Origin: Diacronema lutheri
Taxonomy: Eukaryota; Haptophyta; Pavlovophyceae; Pavlovales; Pavlovaceae
Direction: 5' to 3'
Assembly (NCBI GenBank): GCA_019448385.1
Contig: JAGTXO010000004.1
Coordinates: 1,488,001-1,552,000 of the forward strand
Length of the DNA: 64,000 nt
In this document: piece by piece, positions 29,318 to 39,310 of the stretch
Layout: the number at the start of each line of letters is the position of its first letter
How positions within the stretch are numbered: position 1 is the first letter of the stretch
Notes under the pieces: model-generated
What the model saw: the letters and a program-made list of their open reading frames with translations, nothing else
Database searches by the model: none
What the model was told of the DNA's origin: nothing
Translations under genes and position numbers: made by a program

Positions 29318-32082
29318 CGCGTGGGGCCGCGGGCCAGGCACGCTCTCGGTGCACGTGCTCGATGCGAAGAAGAAGGAGGAGGACAAGCGCAGCGTGGCCA
29401 AGGGCCGGGATGAGCCGTCGCAGCACGGCGGCGCCGGCCGCGACTCGAACGGGCGCAACGAGCGCCCGTCCGACCCGCCCGCGCCCGCCAAGGCCTTCTT
29501 CGAGCGCGGCATGCACGTCGCGACCGTGCTGTCGGGCGGGTGGGTGGGCGACATGGCGCTGCTGTACAAGACGACGCGCACGGCGACGGTGATCGCCGAG
29601 GCGGACTCGCGCGTGCTCGCCGTGCCGCGCCTCGCGTACGAGAACGTGATAGCCGAGGGCTACGAGGCCGAGGTCTCCGCCGACGCCACCTCCAACGAGT
29701 TTGCGGCCGTGCCCGTGCTGACCAACGTGAAGGACTCGAACGTGCTCACGCAGCAGGGCCGCGCGACGTCGTGGGCGGCGGGCGACGTGCTCATCGAGTC
29801 GGGCTCGGGCGCGCGCGAGCTGCTCATCATTACGCAGGGCGAGGTCGAGTTTGAGAACCGGCTCGGCTCGGCGCCGGCGGCGGGCGGCGAGTACCGCTGG
29901 TCGCTGCAGGGCGCGTTCATCACGTCCGAGCTGCTGCGCAAGGGCGACGTGCTCGCGGCGGGCCGGCCGGGCGACGAGTCGCTGCTCGTCACGCTGCACA
30001 ACGCGGGCTCGCGCGGCGGGCTCTCGGCGAAGCTCAAGCTGCTCGGCGGGCTGCCCAAGGGCGCGAGCTCGGCTGTCGCGACGAGCGCGGGCAAGGGCTA
30101 CCGCTTCTACATGCAGGACATCGTCACACACGCGTCGCTCATCGAGCCGCTCGCCACGTCGCTTGAGGGGATCCGCGCGCTGCTCCAGTGCACGCCCGCG
30201 CTCTCCGCCTCGCTCAACGCCACCTCCTTCGACTCGGCGTCCTTTGTGATGCAGGCGCTCAAGTTCAACGCGGGCGAGACGATTCCCGTCACCAAGGACC
30301 TCTCCGGCGGCGTGCCCCTCGCCGTGCTCGTCTCGGGCAAGGTGGCCGTGCGGCGCGAGGACGACGTGTCGATCCGCGCCGAGAGCGAGCGGCCGGCCAA
30401 GCCCGAGCCCGCCGACGCGAAGAAGCCCGTCGACGAGGGCATCATCGCGCGGCTGTACGACGTCCTCTCGACCGTCGTGCCCGACGACCAGCCGGGCCTC
30501 AAGCTCGTCGCAAAGTCGCAGGTGACAGTGCTCGCGATGAATCGCGCCGACTACACCGACCTCGCCGCGAAGAAGGATACCCTCGCCGCCGTCCGCTCGT
30601 ACCCGCCCAAACGGCCGCCATCGTCCGTCGCCGCGTTTGGCGGCACGGGCGGGCCGGGCTCGGACGGCAACGCGCTCAAGCTCTCCGACATCTCCTTCGA
30701 GCGCAAGATCGGGCAGGGTGCGTACGGCGCGGTCTACCTGGTGGTGCACAAGCCGACCAACAAGACGCTCGCCGCCAAGATCATCAAGCTCGCGCGGCTG
30801 CGCAAGCACCAGAAGGACGACGCGATCAACGTCGAGCGGCACGTGATGCAGGACTCGGACAACCCGTTCATCGTGCGCCTCTACGCGTCGTACAAAACAT
30901 CGAGCCACCTGCTGCTCGTGATGGAGGCGGGCCTCGGCGGCGAGCTCTTCTCCTTCCTCCTCCGCCAGGAGCACCAGGTCTTGCGCGAGGACTCGGGTAC
31001 GCGCGCACGCGCGCGCGCGCGCGCGCCGCACGCCACGCGCCGCGCCGCGACGGACCCGCGGCGCGGCAGCGCCCGCGCGCGCCGCGCCCGCGCCGCTCAC
31101 GCGCCGCGCACGCGCCCGCCGCCTCGCGCGCGCACTGCACGCGCGTTGGCGTGCAGTGCGCTTCTACGGCGCGTGCGTGCTCTCCGGTCTCGCGGCGATG
31201 CACGCGGATGGGTACATGTACAGGGACCTCAAGCCGGAGAACGTGGTCATCACCGCGGACGGCTACTGCAAGATCGTCGACTTTGGCTTCGCAAAGCGCA
31301 CGGCGGCGCGCACGTACACCGTGTGCGGCACGAACGCCTACCTCTCGCCGGAGATGCTCACGGTGCAGGGGCACAACTTTGAGGTTGACTACTGGGCCTT
31401 TGGCGTCTTCCTCTATGAGATGGCCATCGGCTGTGCGAGCTTCAACGTCGAGGCGGACGGCACGATGAACCACGAGATGCCGCCCTTCCGCGTGCGCGCT
31501 CGCGCCCTCTCGATCGGCGCGCCGCGCCGACCGCGCGCGCGCGCGCGCGCGCGCGCTGCACGGCGCGCGCCGCGCCGACCGCGCCTGCCCTCCACTCCCA
31601 ACCCCCTCCCCGCGCGCGCACGCCCTGCGCGGCGCGGCGTGCGCGCGCAGGTGTGCCAGAACATTCTCAACGCATCGTACAAGCTGCGGTTCGACATTGG
31701 CATCTTCAGGGTAAGCCCTGAGCTGCAGGACGTGATCACTCAGCTCCTCGACCGGCGCGTCGAGCACAGAATCGGCTGCCGCGTGCGCGGGCCGGACGAA
31801 TTGTACGACCACCCCTTCTTTGCACCGATCGACTTTGAAAAGCTCAAGCGCTTTGAGTACCAACCGCCGTGGAACCCCGAGTTGCAGGTGCGCGCACAAC
31901 GCGCGCGCGCGCGCACGCAGCGCAGCGCCGCGAGGAAAGCGCGCGCGCGTGCGCCGCGCTCACGGCCGCGCCACGCGCTCGCGCCGCGTGTGCTCGCGCA
32001 GAACGGCCTGGACACACGCTACTTCGAGTCGACGCACAAGATGCGCAAGAGCGAGCTCATCGCGTTCGGCATCCAGGATTAG
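28222..32082 (+). CDS. cGMP-dependent protein kinase (PKG-like AGC kinase)
   Basis: Exons 28222-29164, 29338-30996, 31157-31491, 31651-31887 and 32002-32082 give 1084 residues. MGCAAS at the start fits N-myristoylation with Cys palmitoylation. A disordered 250-residue head contains RRRQSS, a possible autophosphorylation site. The first cyclic-nucleotide domain spans exons 1-2. Its phosphate cassette reads VGDMALLYKTTRTATV; the Thr after TR is the PKG-type cGMP-favouring pattern, and Asp replaces the usual Glu. It carries a charged insertion of about 45 residues. One or two further degenerate domains lack a clear cassette. The kinase (from about residue 765) has IGQGAYGAVYL, AAKIIKL, YRDLKPENV, DFGFAKR and TVCGTNAYLSPE. 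All introns are GT-AG. Confidence 0.88.
29283..29315. repeat. 33-bp C run in PKG intron 1
   Basis: An uninterrupted C tract ends 22 nt before the acceptor at 29336-29337 and is probably read as the polypyrimidine tract. Confidence 0.9.
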
Positions 32083-32507
32083 CCGCTGCGCCGGCAGGGG
32101 CACGGCAAGGGCAAGGCCGTGCGCGGCGCGGGCGGTGCATTGCTGCTGCCGCGCGTGGCGGTGGTGTCACGCCATCGTCGTGTGATCGTGTAGCGCGGTG
32201 TGCGTGTCGTTGTGGCTTGCGCCACCGCGCGCGCATCGCGCGCGCAAGCGGCGCAAGCGGACGCGCACAGCGGGACGCCGCTCGCACGGCTAGTAGCAAC
32301 GCCAACGACGGGGAGGTGCCGACTTTGCGATGGAAATGGCTGTCCGGGGGGGTCCGGAGTGAGGGCGACGACCCTCGCCCCCCCCGCCCACACCCGCGTA
32401 CGCCGGCAGTTACTTCATCAGAGAATTTGGTTAGCAGCAGGAATGTGGAGGAAAAGGCCCTGAACCTTTCCCGAACCTCCTCCCCGTCCTTCCTGGCCAG
32501 GAAGGAC
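32083..32507. other. Intergenic between tandem genes
   Basis: 3' region of PKG and promoter of the PA-7TM gene. It contains short G and C runs near 32347-32390. No gene or RNA was recognised. Confidence 0.5.
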
Positions 32508-34269
32508 ATGCCTCCTCTCGTCGTCCTCGTGCGGAGCGCGCTGGCGGCGCTCGCCGTGCGGAGCGGGCCGCCGGACCTTGCGGGCGCCGTGGTAGACGTG
32601 GCGCCCTACGCATTTGGCGCTGCGGCTTTTGCGCCCGTTTCGGCGCAGCTCGTGCTCTCTGAGAGCAGCGAGTGGGCTGTCGAGCTCGTCGCGCCGTGCA
32701 AGCCTAGGTACATGGGCCGCGCCGGCGCGCTTGTTGGTGCGCTCGTCGTGCACGCAGACCCCGAGCTCAATCTTATCTGCTCGGCGGAGGCGTACGCTCG
32801 CGAGGCGGCGCGCGCCGGCGCGGCTGGATGGGTGCTCTTTAGCGACGCCCTCTTCGCCGCGGACACGTCGCCTGGCTGGGAGAGCCGCGCATTTGCCGAC
32901 AACGATTCGCGCGACTTTTCGGCCATACCGGACGTCGACGCGCGCAGCCGCGCGCTTGCGCCGATCGTAGCCGCGCTGCGCGCCGGCGCTAGAGTGCACG
33001 CTACGCTCGTGCCCCAGCGCTCGGCCTTCGACCGGCTGTTTGACAGCGCCGCATGGAGCGTCTGGCGCGCATTGCTCGTGCTGCAGGCGCTCGGCGCGCT
33101 TGAGCTGGGTGCGTGCCGCGCGTACGCGTACGTGCGCCTTCGCGGCTTTAAGCTGTTTGAGCCCGAGTGGTACTTGTGCGCGCTCTACGTTGTGCTCAAC
33201 GCGTACCGCCTCGCCTACGTTCTGATTGACCCGTGGCACTCGGCCGACGTCCTCTCGCTCGCGCTCAACTGCCTTCTCTCGAGCTGCGATGATTCGATGG
33301 CCGCTTCGGGCAGCGCGCTCTTCATCGTCCACCTCGCCACGCGCGTTCATGCGCGCGCACTTGAGCGCGAGCCGCCCGCCGACCCGAACGGCATTGTTCG
33401 CTCGATGCCGCTCGCGCGCATGCCGCTGATGCTCGCGCTCAACTGCCTCGCGACGTGCAACTTGCTCTTCGACTTTGCTTCGTCGCTCGCCTTCTTCTTC
33501 GTGCTGCAGCGCACGTGGTTTGAGGCGCGCTTTGCAATCGTCAGCGTCGCGATGCCTGCATTCCTTATTGCCGTGGTATTGATTTGCGGGGGGGGGTGTT
33601 GGCATTGTGTCTGTGCTGCATGTGTGAGTGTGACTCGCATGGCGGATGTCCGTCGGCGGATCCCATTGGTGGCCGGCGAAACGATTCGCCGGGCTTACTT
33701 GTGGGTTTGGTGTCTTAACGAAGACGGGAAGAAACGATGACCGCGCTCGGCCAGGCCGAGCACTAGGTGGCGCTCGACTCGCCTGGTCCGCCCATCGGGG
33801 ACAGGGAGTCGGAGTGAGCTACTGCGTCGACAAGTTGATCGGGAAGTCTAGCAGTGCGCGCGCCGTGCTCGGCCGCGAGGATGTACCCTGTGCGGAGGTG
33901 AACCGGCTCCTCGCGCGCACGCACCTCTGGGCGCTCGCGCAAGCCATCGCACTGTGTGCGCAGGTCGCGCTGCACCGCGTCGGCATGTTTGCGCCCGGTC
34001 GGCTCGCGACGATCGCGTTTGTGCACGGCAGCTCGCTGATCTGGGCGTCGTACGCACAGGCCGACGCGCTGCTGCCCGTGGGCGACGTGCGCGTGCCCGT
34101 CGGGCCGCTGCGCTGGTTTGGCGAGGCCATTTGCGCAGCTGCGCCGACGCCTTCTGGCGGGCTTGCTGGTGGCAGCGTGGCGGCGGCGAGAAGGGACGAA
34201 GCGCCGCGTGCCCAAACCAAGGGTGCGGGCCTGGCGCTCGACCCGCCGGCGCCCAGCTTTGCGTCATGA
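32508..34269 (+). CDS. PA-domain protein with seven predicted membrane helices
   Basis: Exons 32508-33575 and 33805-34269 (phase 0, GTG|GTATTG ... GACAG) give 510 residues. A weak signal peptide (VVLVRSALAALAV) leads into a protease-associated-like luminal domain: GALVGALVVHADP, ICSAEAYAREAARAGAAGWVL and FSD. Then follow hydrophobic helices: WRALLVLQALGALELG, WYLCALYVVLNAYRLAYVL, ALNCLLSSC...ALFIVHLA, LMLALNCLATCNLLF, FAIVSVAMPAFLIAVGVGVS, ALAQAIALCAQVALH and RLATIAFVHGSSLIWASY. The last two or three come from exon 2. The topology (luminal PA, then seven helices) resembles a receptor or sorting protein. No family name is assigned. The C-terminal 45 residues are polar. Confidence 0.68.
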
Positions 34270-34364
34270 CGCGACGTGGGACGCCGCGGGATCGCGGATG
34301 CTCAGATGACTGTCGTCGAGGACGCTCAGATGACTGCACCCGCCGACGGGATCGCGCAAGCGCG

Positions 34365-35797
34365 TCAGAGGACTGCACCCGCCGCGATCCCGTCGGCGAC
34401 GAGCTGATGCGCGCGGGCCTCGGCCGCGGCGTGCGTGCCACCGGCCTTGCCCGCCGCGACGCCGTCGGGCAGCACGCGGAAGGCGCGCATCAGCCGCGCG
34501 TAGACCGAATCGGCGTGTAACGGCAGCTCGGCAGATTTCTTATTCCACAGGTGCGCGGCGTAAGAGCGCTGTTCGATCACGCGCCACATGGCCTCGTTGG
34601 CGGCCTCGTGGCCCGCCGTCGAGTAGAGCGCCACCTCCTCCCAGTGAAAGGGGTAGAAGCGCTCCTCGCCGAGCACACTCACGTTGTGCGGACAGCGCCT
34701 GCGCACGCGCGTAAGCAACTCCGGACCATTCCACCCCCACTCAAAATCGCGGTACGTGCCGGCGAACTCGCGCATCGCGCCCCACAAGAAGGGCGAGCCG
34801 CGCGCAAACACCATGATCGCGCCGTTCACGATCGGCGTGTCGCTCACCGTGTGCGCCTCCGCGCCGAGTGAGTGCGGCGCGAGCGGCAGCGGCTCGCGCG
34901 CCGCGCCCGCGCTCGCGTTGCGCTCGTCGGCAACGTCGGCGGCTGCGCGCGCGTCGCGCCACGCGCGCACGGGCTGCGCGCCGTCGCGCGCGCCGCGCCG
35001 CTTCTGCCGCTCCTGCCGCTCCTCCAGCTCGGCCGCGGCCACAACCGCCGCGGCTGCGATCCGGAACGGCCGGACAAGCACGACATCCGTGTCGACGTAC
35101 ACGCCGCCGTCGCGGAAGAGGAGGGCGAGGCGGATCACGTCGGTGACGTGGGTGTAAAAGTAAGGACCCTGCTCCCACCGCGATAGCTTGCCAAGCCATG
35201 GCGCGGCGGGCGTGCCGTGCAGCAGCTGCGTCAGGTTGTACGGGAGGACGCGCACGTCGAATCCGAGCGACGCGATCGCGCCGACCGCCGACGCGGGCAG
35301 CTTGTTCGAGTAGATGGTGAGCGAGGCGTTCGGGTGGTGGAAGAAGACGGACTCGACGCCGCGCACGTTCCGGTCTGCCCAATGCGTCGCGTCCGTCGTC
35401 CAGATGCTCATGAAGCGCAGCCGGCCTGCGGCGAACGGCGCGCGCGCGGTGAGCGCGCGCGCGCCGAGCCGGCTGAGGAGCGGCGCGCCACGCTGCGGAG
35501 CGAGCGCAATGCCGCGCGTTGTCGCGCAAACGCGCGCGCAGCTCGGCGGAGGCGCGCACCGCCGAACTCGACCTCGACCGGCAGCGCACTCACGTTCTCG
35601 CCCATCGTGCTCAGCCAGTTCGGCGGCGCGTCAGCGCAGAAGCCGCCGGGCGGCACGTGCGTGAGCCGGTGCGAAACGTAGGCGACCCACACGGCAAGCA
35701 CGCACCCGTAGAGAAGCCCAAAGTAGGAACGCGTATCGCCCACCAGCGTGGCCGCGTGGTGCCTCGCCTTCCACTTCAGCGCGAGCCAGCGCGACAT
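34365..35797 (-). CDS. Type II DXD glycosyltransferase (A4GALT/GT32-like)
   Basis: Two exons (35797-35560 and 35425-34365; GGCG|GTGCGC donor) give 432 residues. A signal anchor (FGLLYGCVLAVWVAYVS) at about residues 26-42 marks a Golgi type II protein. The catalytic core shows MSIWTTDATHWADRNVRGVE, YTHVTDVIRLALLFRDGGVY and then VDTDVVLVRPF, the DXD metal/sugar-nucleotide motif of the Gly_transf_sug family. Further on are NGAIMVFARGSPFLWGAMRE and WGWNGPELLTRV, typical of the alpha-1,4-galactosyl/N-acetylglucosaminyltransferase group. A low-complexity insertion (about 205-255) separates the halves. Donor sugar is unknown. Confidence 0.82.
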
Positions 35798-35871
35798 GCT
35801 TGCCGCACTCGCGGGTCGGAGACTATCTGGGCCCTACCGACTCGCGGTCACCGCCCCACCGACCGATTGAA

Positions 35872-36537
35872 TCACAACCCGAGGCCGAGTCGTCCGGCCA
35901 TCTCGCGCACGAGCTCGTCCGTCAGCTGTCGCTGCCGCCGCTCGTGCGCCACCTCCTCCCGCGCCCTGCGCGCAACCTCCTCGAGCATCGCGAGCAGCGA
36001 CGCGTGCGCGCCCTCGCGCGCGGCGCGCTCGGCGTCGAGCGCGTCGTGCGCGGCGCGGAGCCGCTCGGTGGTGCCCTCACGCAAGCGTACCTCCTGCGCC
36101 GCACTCACGGCGCGTTCGGCCGCGATTGCGTCGCCGAGCGCGGCAAGATCGTTGGCGAGGTCGAAGCCGAGCCGCTCGTCCGACTCGCCACGCAGCCGCC
36201 GCTCGCGCTGCAGCTCGAGCCGGAGCGCGACGGCGAGCTCGTCAGCCTCGGCCACGCCCACGGTGTCCGCACCGGCGAAGAGCGCAGACGTGCCGGCCGC
36301 GCGCTCACCTGCCAAACCTGCGCCGGCTGGCGCGAGTGCGCTCAGCAGCTGCGCTTGAAGGGTCGCGAGTTGCGCCTGCGCCGACCTCAGCCTCTGGCGG
36401 TCGTCCTCGGTGTCGCGCTCGAGGGCGCGCAGCCGCATCTCAAGGCTCATGCCAATTGTGACCGGCTCGGTGACGGGCGGAGCGGGGTCACCCATGCCCG
36501 ACAGGCGGTCGGAAAGCTCTCTCAATCGTGTCTCCAT
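35872..36537 (-). CDS. Coiled-coil protein, SF-assemblin-like
   Basis: 221 residues from the ATG at 36537. Heptads run from METRLRELSDRLSGMGD through LEMRLRALERDTEDDRQRL and LRLELQRERRLRGESDERLG to the end (EVAHERRQRQLTDELVREMA). The short Thr/Pro-containing head followed by a continuous rod with repeated RE/ER pairs is like SF-assemblin/giardin proteins of basal-body-associated fibres. Sequence evidence stops at that pattern. The frame is open upstream to 37023, so the start could be earlier; see the adjacent region. Confidence 0.5.
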   Translation of the reverse strand: METRLRELSDRLSGMGDPAPPVTEPVTIGMSLEMRLRALERDTEDDRQRLRSAQAQLATLQAQLLSALAPAGAGLAGERAAGTSALFAGADTVGVAEADELAVALRLELQRERRLRGESDERLGFDLANDLAALGDAIAAERAVSAAQEVRLREGTTERLRAAHDALDAERAAREGAHASLLAMLEEVARRAREEVAHERRQRQLTDELVREMAGRLGLGL

Positions 36538-36997
36538 CGTGCGCACGTTGCGAGAAGGGAAAGGGGCGCTCGAGCGATCGTACGGATAGTCGCGGTGCGT
36601 CACCCGCGCGAGCAGGCAGCGTCGCGCGACGGGCGGGGGCGCGCACCGTGCCGAACACCCCAGCTTGGCCGAGCGTTTGAACCGCCCGAAGCCGTGCAGC
36701 ACGGCGCGAACGGAGCTTTCGAGCGCGGCTTTGCCCTCGGGCGAGTCGGGCCCGGGGGCGGGGAGGCGCGTCGATATTCCGAAGTGCGTCGCCGGATGCG
36801 GCGAGGAGCTGCAAGATGGTGCCGGCCCACTCGCGCGCGCATTTTGTCGGGCGGGATCCGGTCGGGTCAGACAGGTGCTCAAGCACGCCTGCCGCCACGG
36901 CCGCGCGACCGATGCCTGGGTGGTGCTGCACCTTGCATGCTTGCACGCCAACAGCTGCCCGCGCAGATCATTGGCTCTCACGCGCGCCCGGAGTGCG
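36538..36997 (-). other. Coding-looking fragments in two frames
   Basis: Frame A reads SEHQSAVDALRARVRANDLR at about 37020-36960 and later SPEGKAALESSVRAVLHGFG near 36750-36690. Frame B reads IGRAAVAAGVLEHLSDPTGS and KCAREWAGTILQLLAASGDA near 36915-36800, like a helical (armadillo-type) repeat. The pieces may be exons of the downstream coiled-coil gene, a frame-shifted old gene, or assembly errors. Confidence 0.3.
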
Positions 36998-37675
36998 TCA
37001 ACCGCACTCTGGTGCTCGCTCACCGCCTGCGCTTGTCAAGAGGTCTGCGACGAGGTCTATGCCGGCGATTCCAGCGACGCCGGTGCGCGCGAGCGCGAGC
37101 TGCGCTATGCTCGCGCTCCCGACGCCGCCCATCGCGTACACGGGCATGCGCGGCTGGGAGCGCACGAGGGTGGCGAGTCGTTCAGTGCCCATGGCGCTAG
37201 CCCCTGGATGCGAGCGCGTCGCGAAGATGGGCGACACCAACGCGATAGTTGCGCCCAGGGTAGCCGCGGTGCGCAGCGATTCGCCGTCATGGCACGCCGC
37301 ACTCCACACGAAATCCGGATGGGCATGGCGCCACTGAGCGAGGCGTGGAAGAAGCGGCTGCGGCAGGTGCACGCCGTCGGCGCCGATGCGTTGGGCGAGC
37401 TCCGCGTCGCGCGCGAGGAGGAACGTGATGCCTCTTGCGGCGCACAAGTCGCGCGCGCGCGTCGCTGCCTCGAGCCTCGCAGCCGGCGGCATCGCGTAGT
37501 CGCGGAAGACGACCCAGCACCGCGGCGGCGCGCTCAGGTGCTCGACAACCGAAGCAAACGGCCCCTGGCGCGCTTCGTCCGTCAGCACGATCAGCTCGGG
37601 CAGGCGCTGCCCGCCGAAGGCTGACTCTGCGGAGAGCGCGCACAGCTGGCGAGCGAACTCGCGTCCGACGGCCAT
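36998..37675 (-). CDS. TenI/thiamine-phosphate-synthase-like protein
   Basis: A single exon of 225 residues with a TIM-barrel TMP_TENI pattern. VVFRDYAMPPAARLEAATRA lies after strand 2. RGITFLLARDAELAQRIGAD with GVHLPQ follows, then SAACHDGESLRTAATLGATI, VSPIFATRSHPGAS and a closing PVYAMGGVGSASI. In thiamine phosphate synthase these loops bind HMP-PP and THZ-P; TenI itself is an aromatase that lacks synthase activity. The shortened form with FRDY and LPQ resembles bacterial (alphaproteobacterial) TenI-like proteins more than plant ThiE, which suggests bacterial transfer. No targeting leader. Start codons here and in the divergent gene are two bases apart. Confidence 0.75.
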   Translation of the reverse strand: MAVGREFARQLCALSAESAFGGQRLPELIVLTDEARQGPFASVVEHLSAPPRCWVVFRDYAMPPAARLEAATRARDLCAARGITFLLARDAELAQRIGADGVHLPQPLLPRLAQWRHAHPDFVWSAACHDGESLRTAATLGATIALVSPIFATRSHPGASAMGTERLATLVRSQPRMPVYAMGGVGSASIAQLALARTGVAGIAGIDLVADLLTSAGGERAPECG

Positions 37676-37677
37676 GG

Positions 37678-38496
37678 ATGGGAGAAATGAATGAGGATGC
37701 CGCGATCGTGCGCGTGCTGCACGGCGATCCGTTGCGCCGCATCTTGACGCTTCTTACCGACGGCGACCGCACCTGCTTCCGGCTCGCGTGCGCCGCCTTC
37801 CGTGCGCACAGCACGCGGCCCTACAGGGCGCGCCGCTCTGACTTCATGCGCTCAGTCGCGCTCGTCGAGTACGCATGGGGGGAGCTGCCGCGCTTTCGCG
37901 AGTGCTCCGGCCCACGCCTGCTCTTGCTCGCAGCGGGGGTGGGCTGCGTGAGTGTGATTGCCTGGTTGTATGCAGCCGGCTGCAGCTGGTCCGAGTGGGT
38001 ACCCGTTGCTGCCGCGGCCGGAGGCCACCTCGAGGTGCTGCGCTACGCGCGCGAGCACGGCTGCCCGTGGGACGAGCGCACGTGCGACGGTGCTGCCGGC
38101 GCCGGCCAATTTGAGGCGCTGCGGTACGCTCGAGAGCACGGCTGCCCCTGGCACGGAGAGCGCACTTGCGCCGGCGCTGCGCGCAGCGGCCAGCTCGACA
38201 TGCTGCGCTGGCTGCGCGAGCGTGGCTGCGCATGGGACGAGCGCACGTGCTCCTCCGCCGCAGAGGGCGGCCACCTCGAGGTGCTGCGCTGGGCGCACGA
38301 GCATGGCTGCGCATGGGACGAGCGCACGTGCTCCTCCGCCGCAGAGGGTGGACATCTCGAGGTCCTGCGCTGGGCACAAGAGCATGGCTGCCCGTGGGAC
38401 GTGCGAACGGTCTCGTACGCCAAACAGAATGGCGACCCTCAGGTCACTCGCTACGCGCTCGAGCATGGCTGCCCGTCAATCGAGTCCAGGTTCTAG
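37678..38496 (+). CDS. Ankyrin-type repeat protein with F-box-like head
   Basis: 272 residues from ATG 37678 (or the next Met at 37687). Residues 10-45 (DPLRRILTLLTDGDRTCFRL) look like an F-box. Seven or so short 27-residue repeats follow, of the form GHLEVLRYAREHGCPWDERT with AA between. This is a helix-turn-helix repeat type abundant in giant viruses and some algae. Two consecutive units are nearly identical in DNA (period 81 bp), indicating recent duplication. It may serve as a substrate adaptor in an SCF ligase; that is inference. Confidence 0.7.
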   Translation: MGEMNEDAAIVRVLHGDPLRRILTLLTDGDRTCFRLACAAFRAHSTRPYRARRSDFMRSVALVEYAWGELPRFRECSGPRLLLLAAGVGCVSVIAWLYAAGCSWSEWVPVAAAAGGHLEVLRYAREHGCPWDERTCDGAAGAGQFEALRYAREHGCPWHGERTCAGAARSGQLDMLRWLRERGCAWDERTCSSAAEGGHLEVLRWAHEHGCAWDERTCSSAAEGGHLEVLRWAQEHGCPWDVRTVSYAKQNGDPQVTRYALEHGCPSIESRF

Positions 38497-38529
38497 TGGT
38501 TCAGGCCCAGGAGCGCCTGCTCGCCCCAG

Positions 38530-39240
38530 TCACTGGGGCAAGAGGCTGCGGCGGACGGCCGGGCGCTTGAAGGTGCCCGTCTGCACGGGCGGCGCATGTG
38601 CGGGCGCGGCGCGCAGCGCGGGCATCGCCCGCTTGTCGAGCCGACGCACCACGCTCTGCTTGCGCCGCGCCTCGGCGGTCGTGCCGCGGTCGGGCGACCA
38701 CTTCCGACGCCGCTGCCGCTTCTCGACTGACTTGATGACCTTGTTCACCTTCTGTGCGGAGACGCCGTCTGCGCGGCGGATGAGCGAGATCCACACGCCG
38801 CCTGCCGTCTTGCGCTTTGCCTCCTCGGTGGGCGCCGCCGCCGGGCAGAGCACGCCGCCCTGCGCCTCGATACGCATCGCGCGCTTGAGCACGCGCAGGG
38901 CCATGTCAGCGCCGACCGTGCCGACCAGCGCGTGGACGAGCTCGACGTTCGACTCACCGAGGCGCTCGATCACAAATTGCGCGACGCTGCTGATCGGGGC
39001 CTTTGCGAGGATCATCGAGTCGACGTCTGCGTTCGGGCTGAGCGGCGTGAGGCACGCGAGCGGGTCGCGCTTGCGCGCGCTCGGCTTGCGCGGCGGCGAG
39101 CCGTCGGGCGCGCGCTGCTCGCGGCGGCCGAGGATCTCGTGGAGGATCGCGCGATCCTGCTCGTCGAATGCGTACTCGCCCTCGCACGGCTCATCGCCGA
39201 TCGAGAAGCCCTCCAGATGCAGCCCGGCCACCAGCTCCAT
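38530..39240 (-). CDS. PHAX: PHAX-type RNA export adaptor
   Basis: 236 residues from ATG 39240. The core is the PHAX RNA-binding domain (about 95-170): VAQFVIERLGESNVELVHAL, VGTVGADMALRVLKRAMRIE, GGVLCPAAAPTEEAKRKTAG and GVWISLIRRA. In PHAX the GG and TPGGV-like parts contact snRNA. Here the RRRT of other species reads KRKTAGGV. Basic tails flank the domain. PHAX carries U snRNA precursors out of the nucleus with CRM1 and the cap-binding complex. It is divergent from the ADAT1 gene, 70 bp start to start, and convergent with the ankyrin gene. Confidence 0.8.
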   Translation of the reverse strand: MELVAGLHLEGFSIGDEPCEGEYAFDEQDRAILHEILGRREQRAPDGSPPRKPSARKRDPLACLTPLSPNADVDSMILAKAPISSVAQFVIERLGESNVELVHALVGTVGADMALRVLKRAMRIEAQGGVLCPAAAPTEEAKRKTAGGVWISLIRRADGVSAQKVNKVIKSVEKRQRRRKWSPDRGTTAEARRKQSVVRRLDKRAMPALRAAPAHAPPVQTGTFKRPAVRRSLLPQ

Positions 39241-39310
39241 CACCTTCCTGCGGCTCCCTCCACCGGTTGGGTGCGCGTTTGCCGCCAGAAAACGCGGGGC
39301 GCGAAGCAAA

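Noticed and set aside
28860-31100. 746-codon minus-strand open frame opposite PKG
   Set aside because: Antisense shadow; no recognisable motifs and it spans PKG exons and an intron.
37958-39310. Very long plus-strand open frame leading into ADAT1
   Set aside because: It is a stop-free shadow of the ankyrin and PHAX genes; protein-like sequence begins only at the ATG at 39311.
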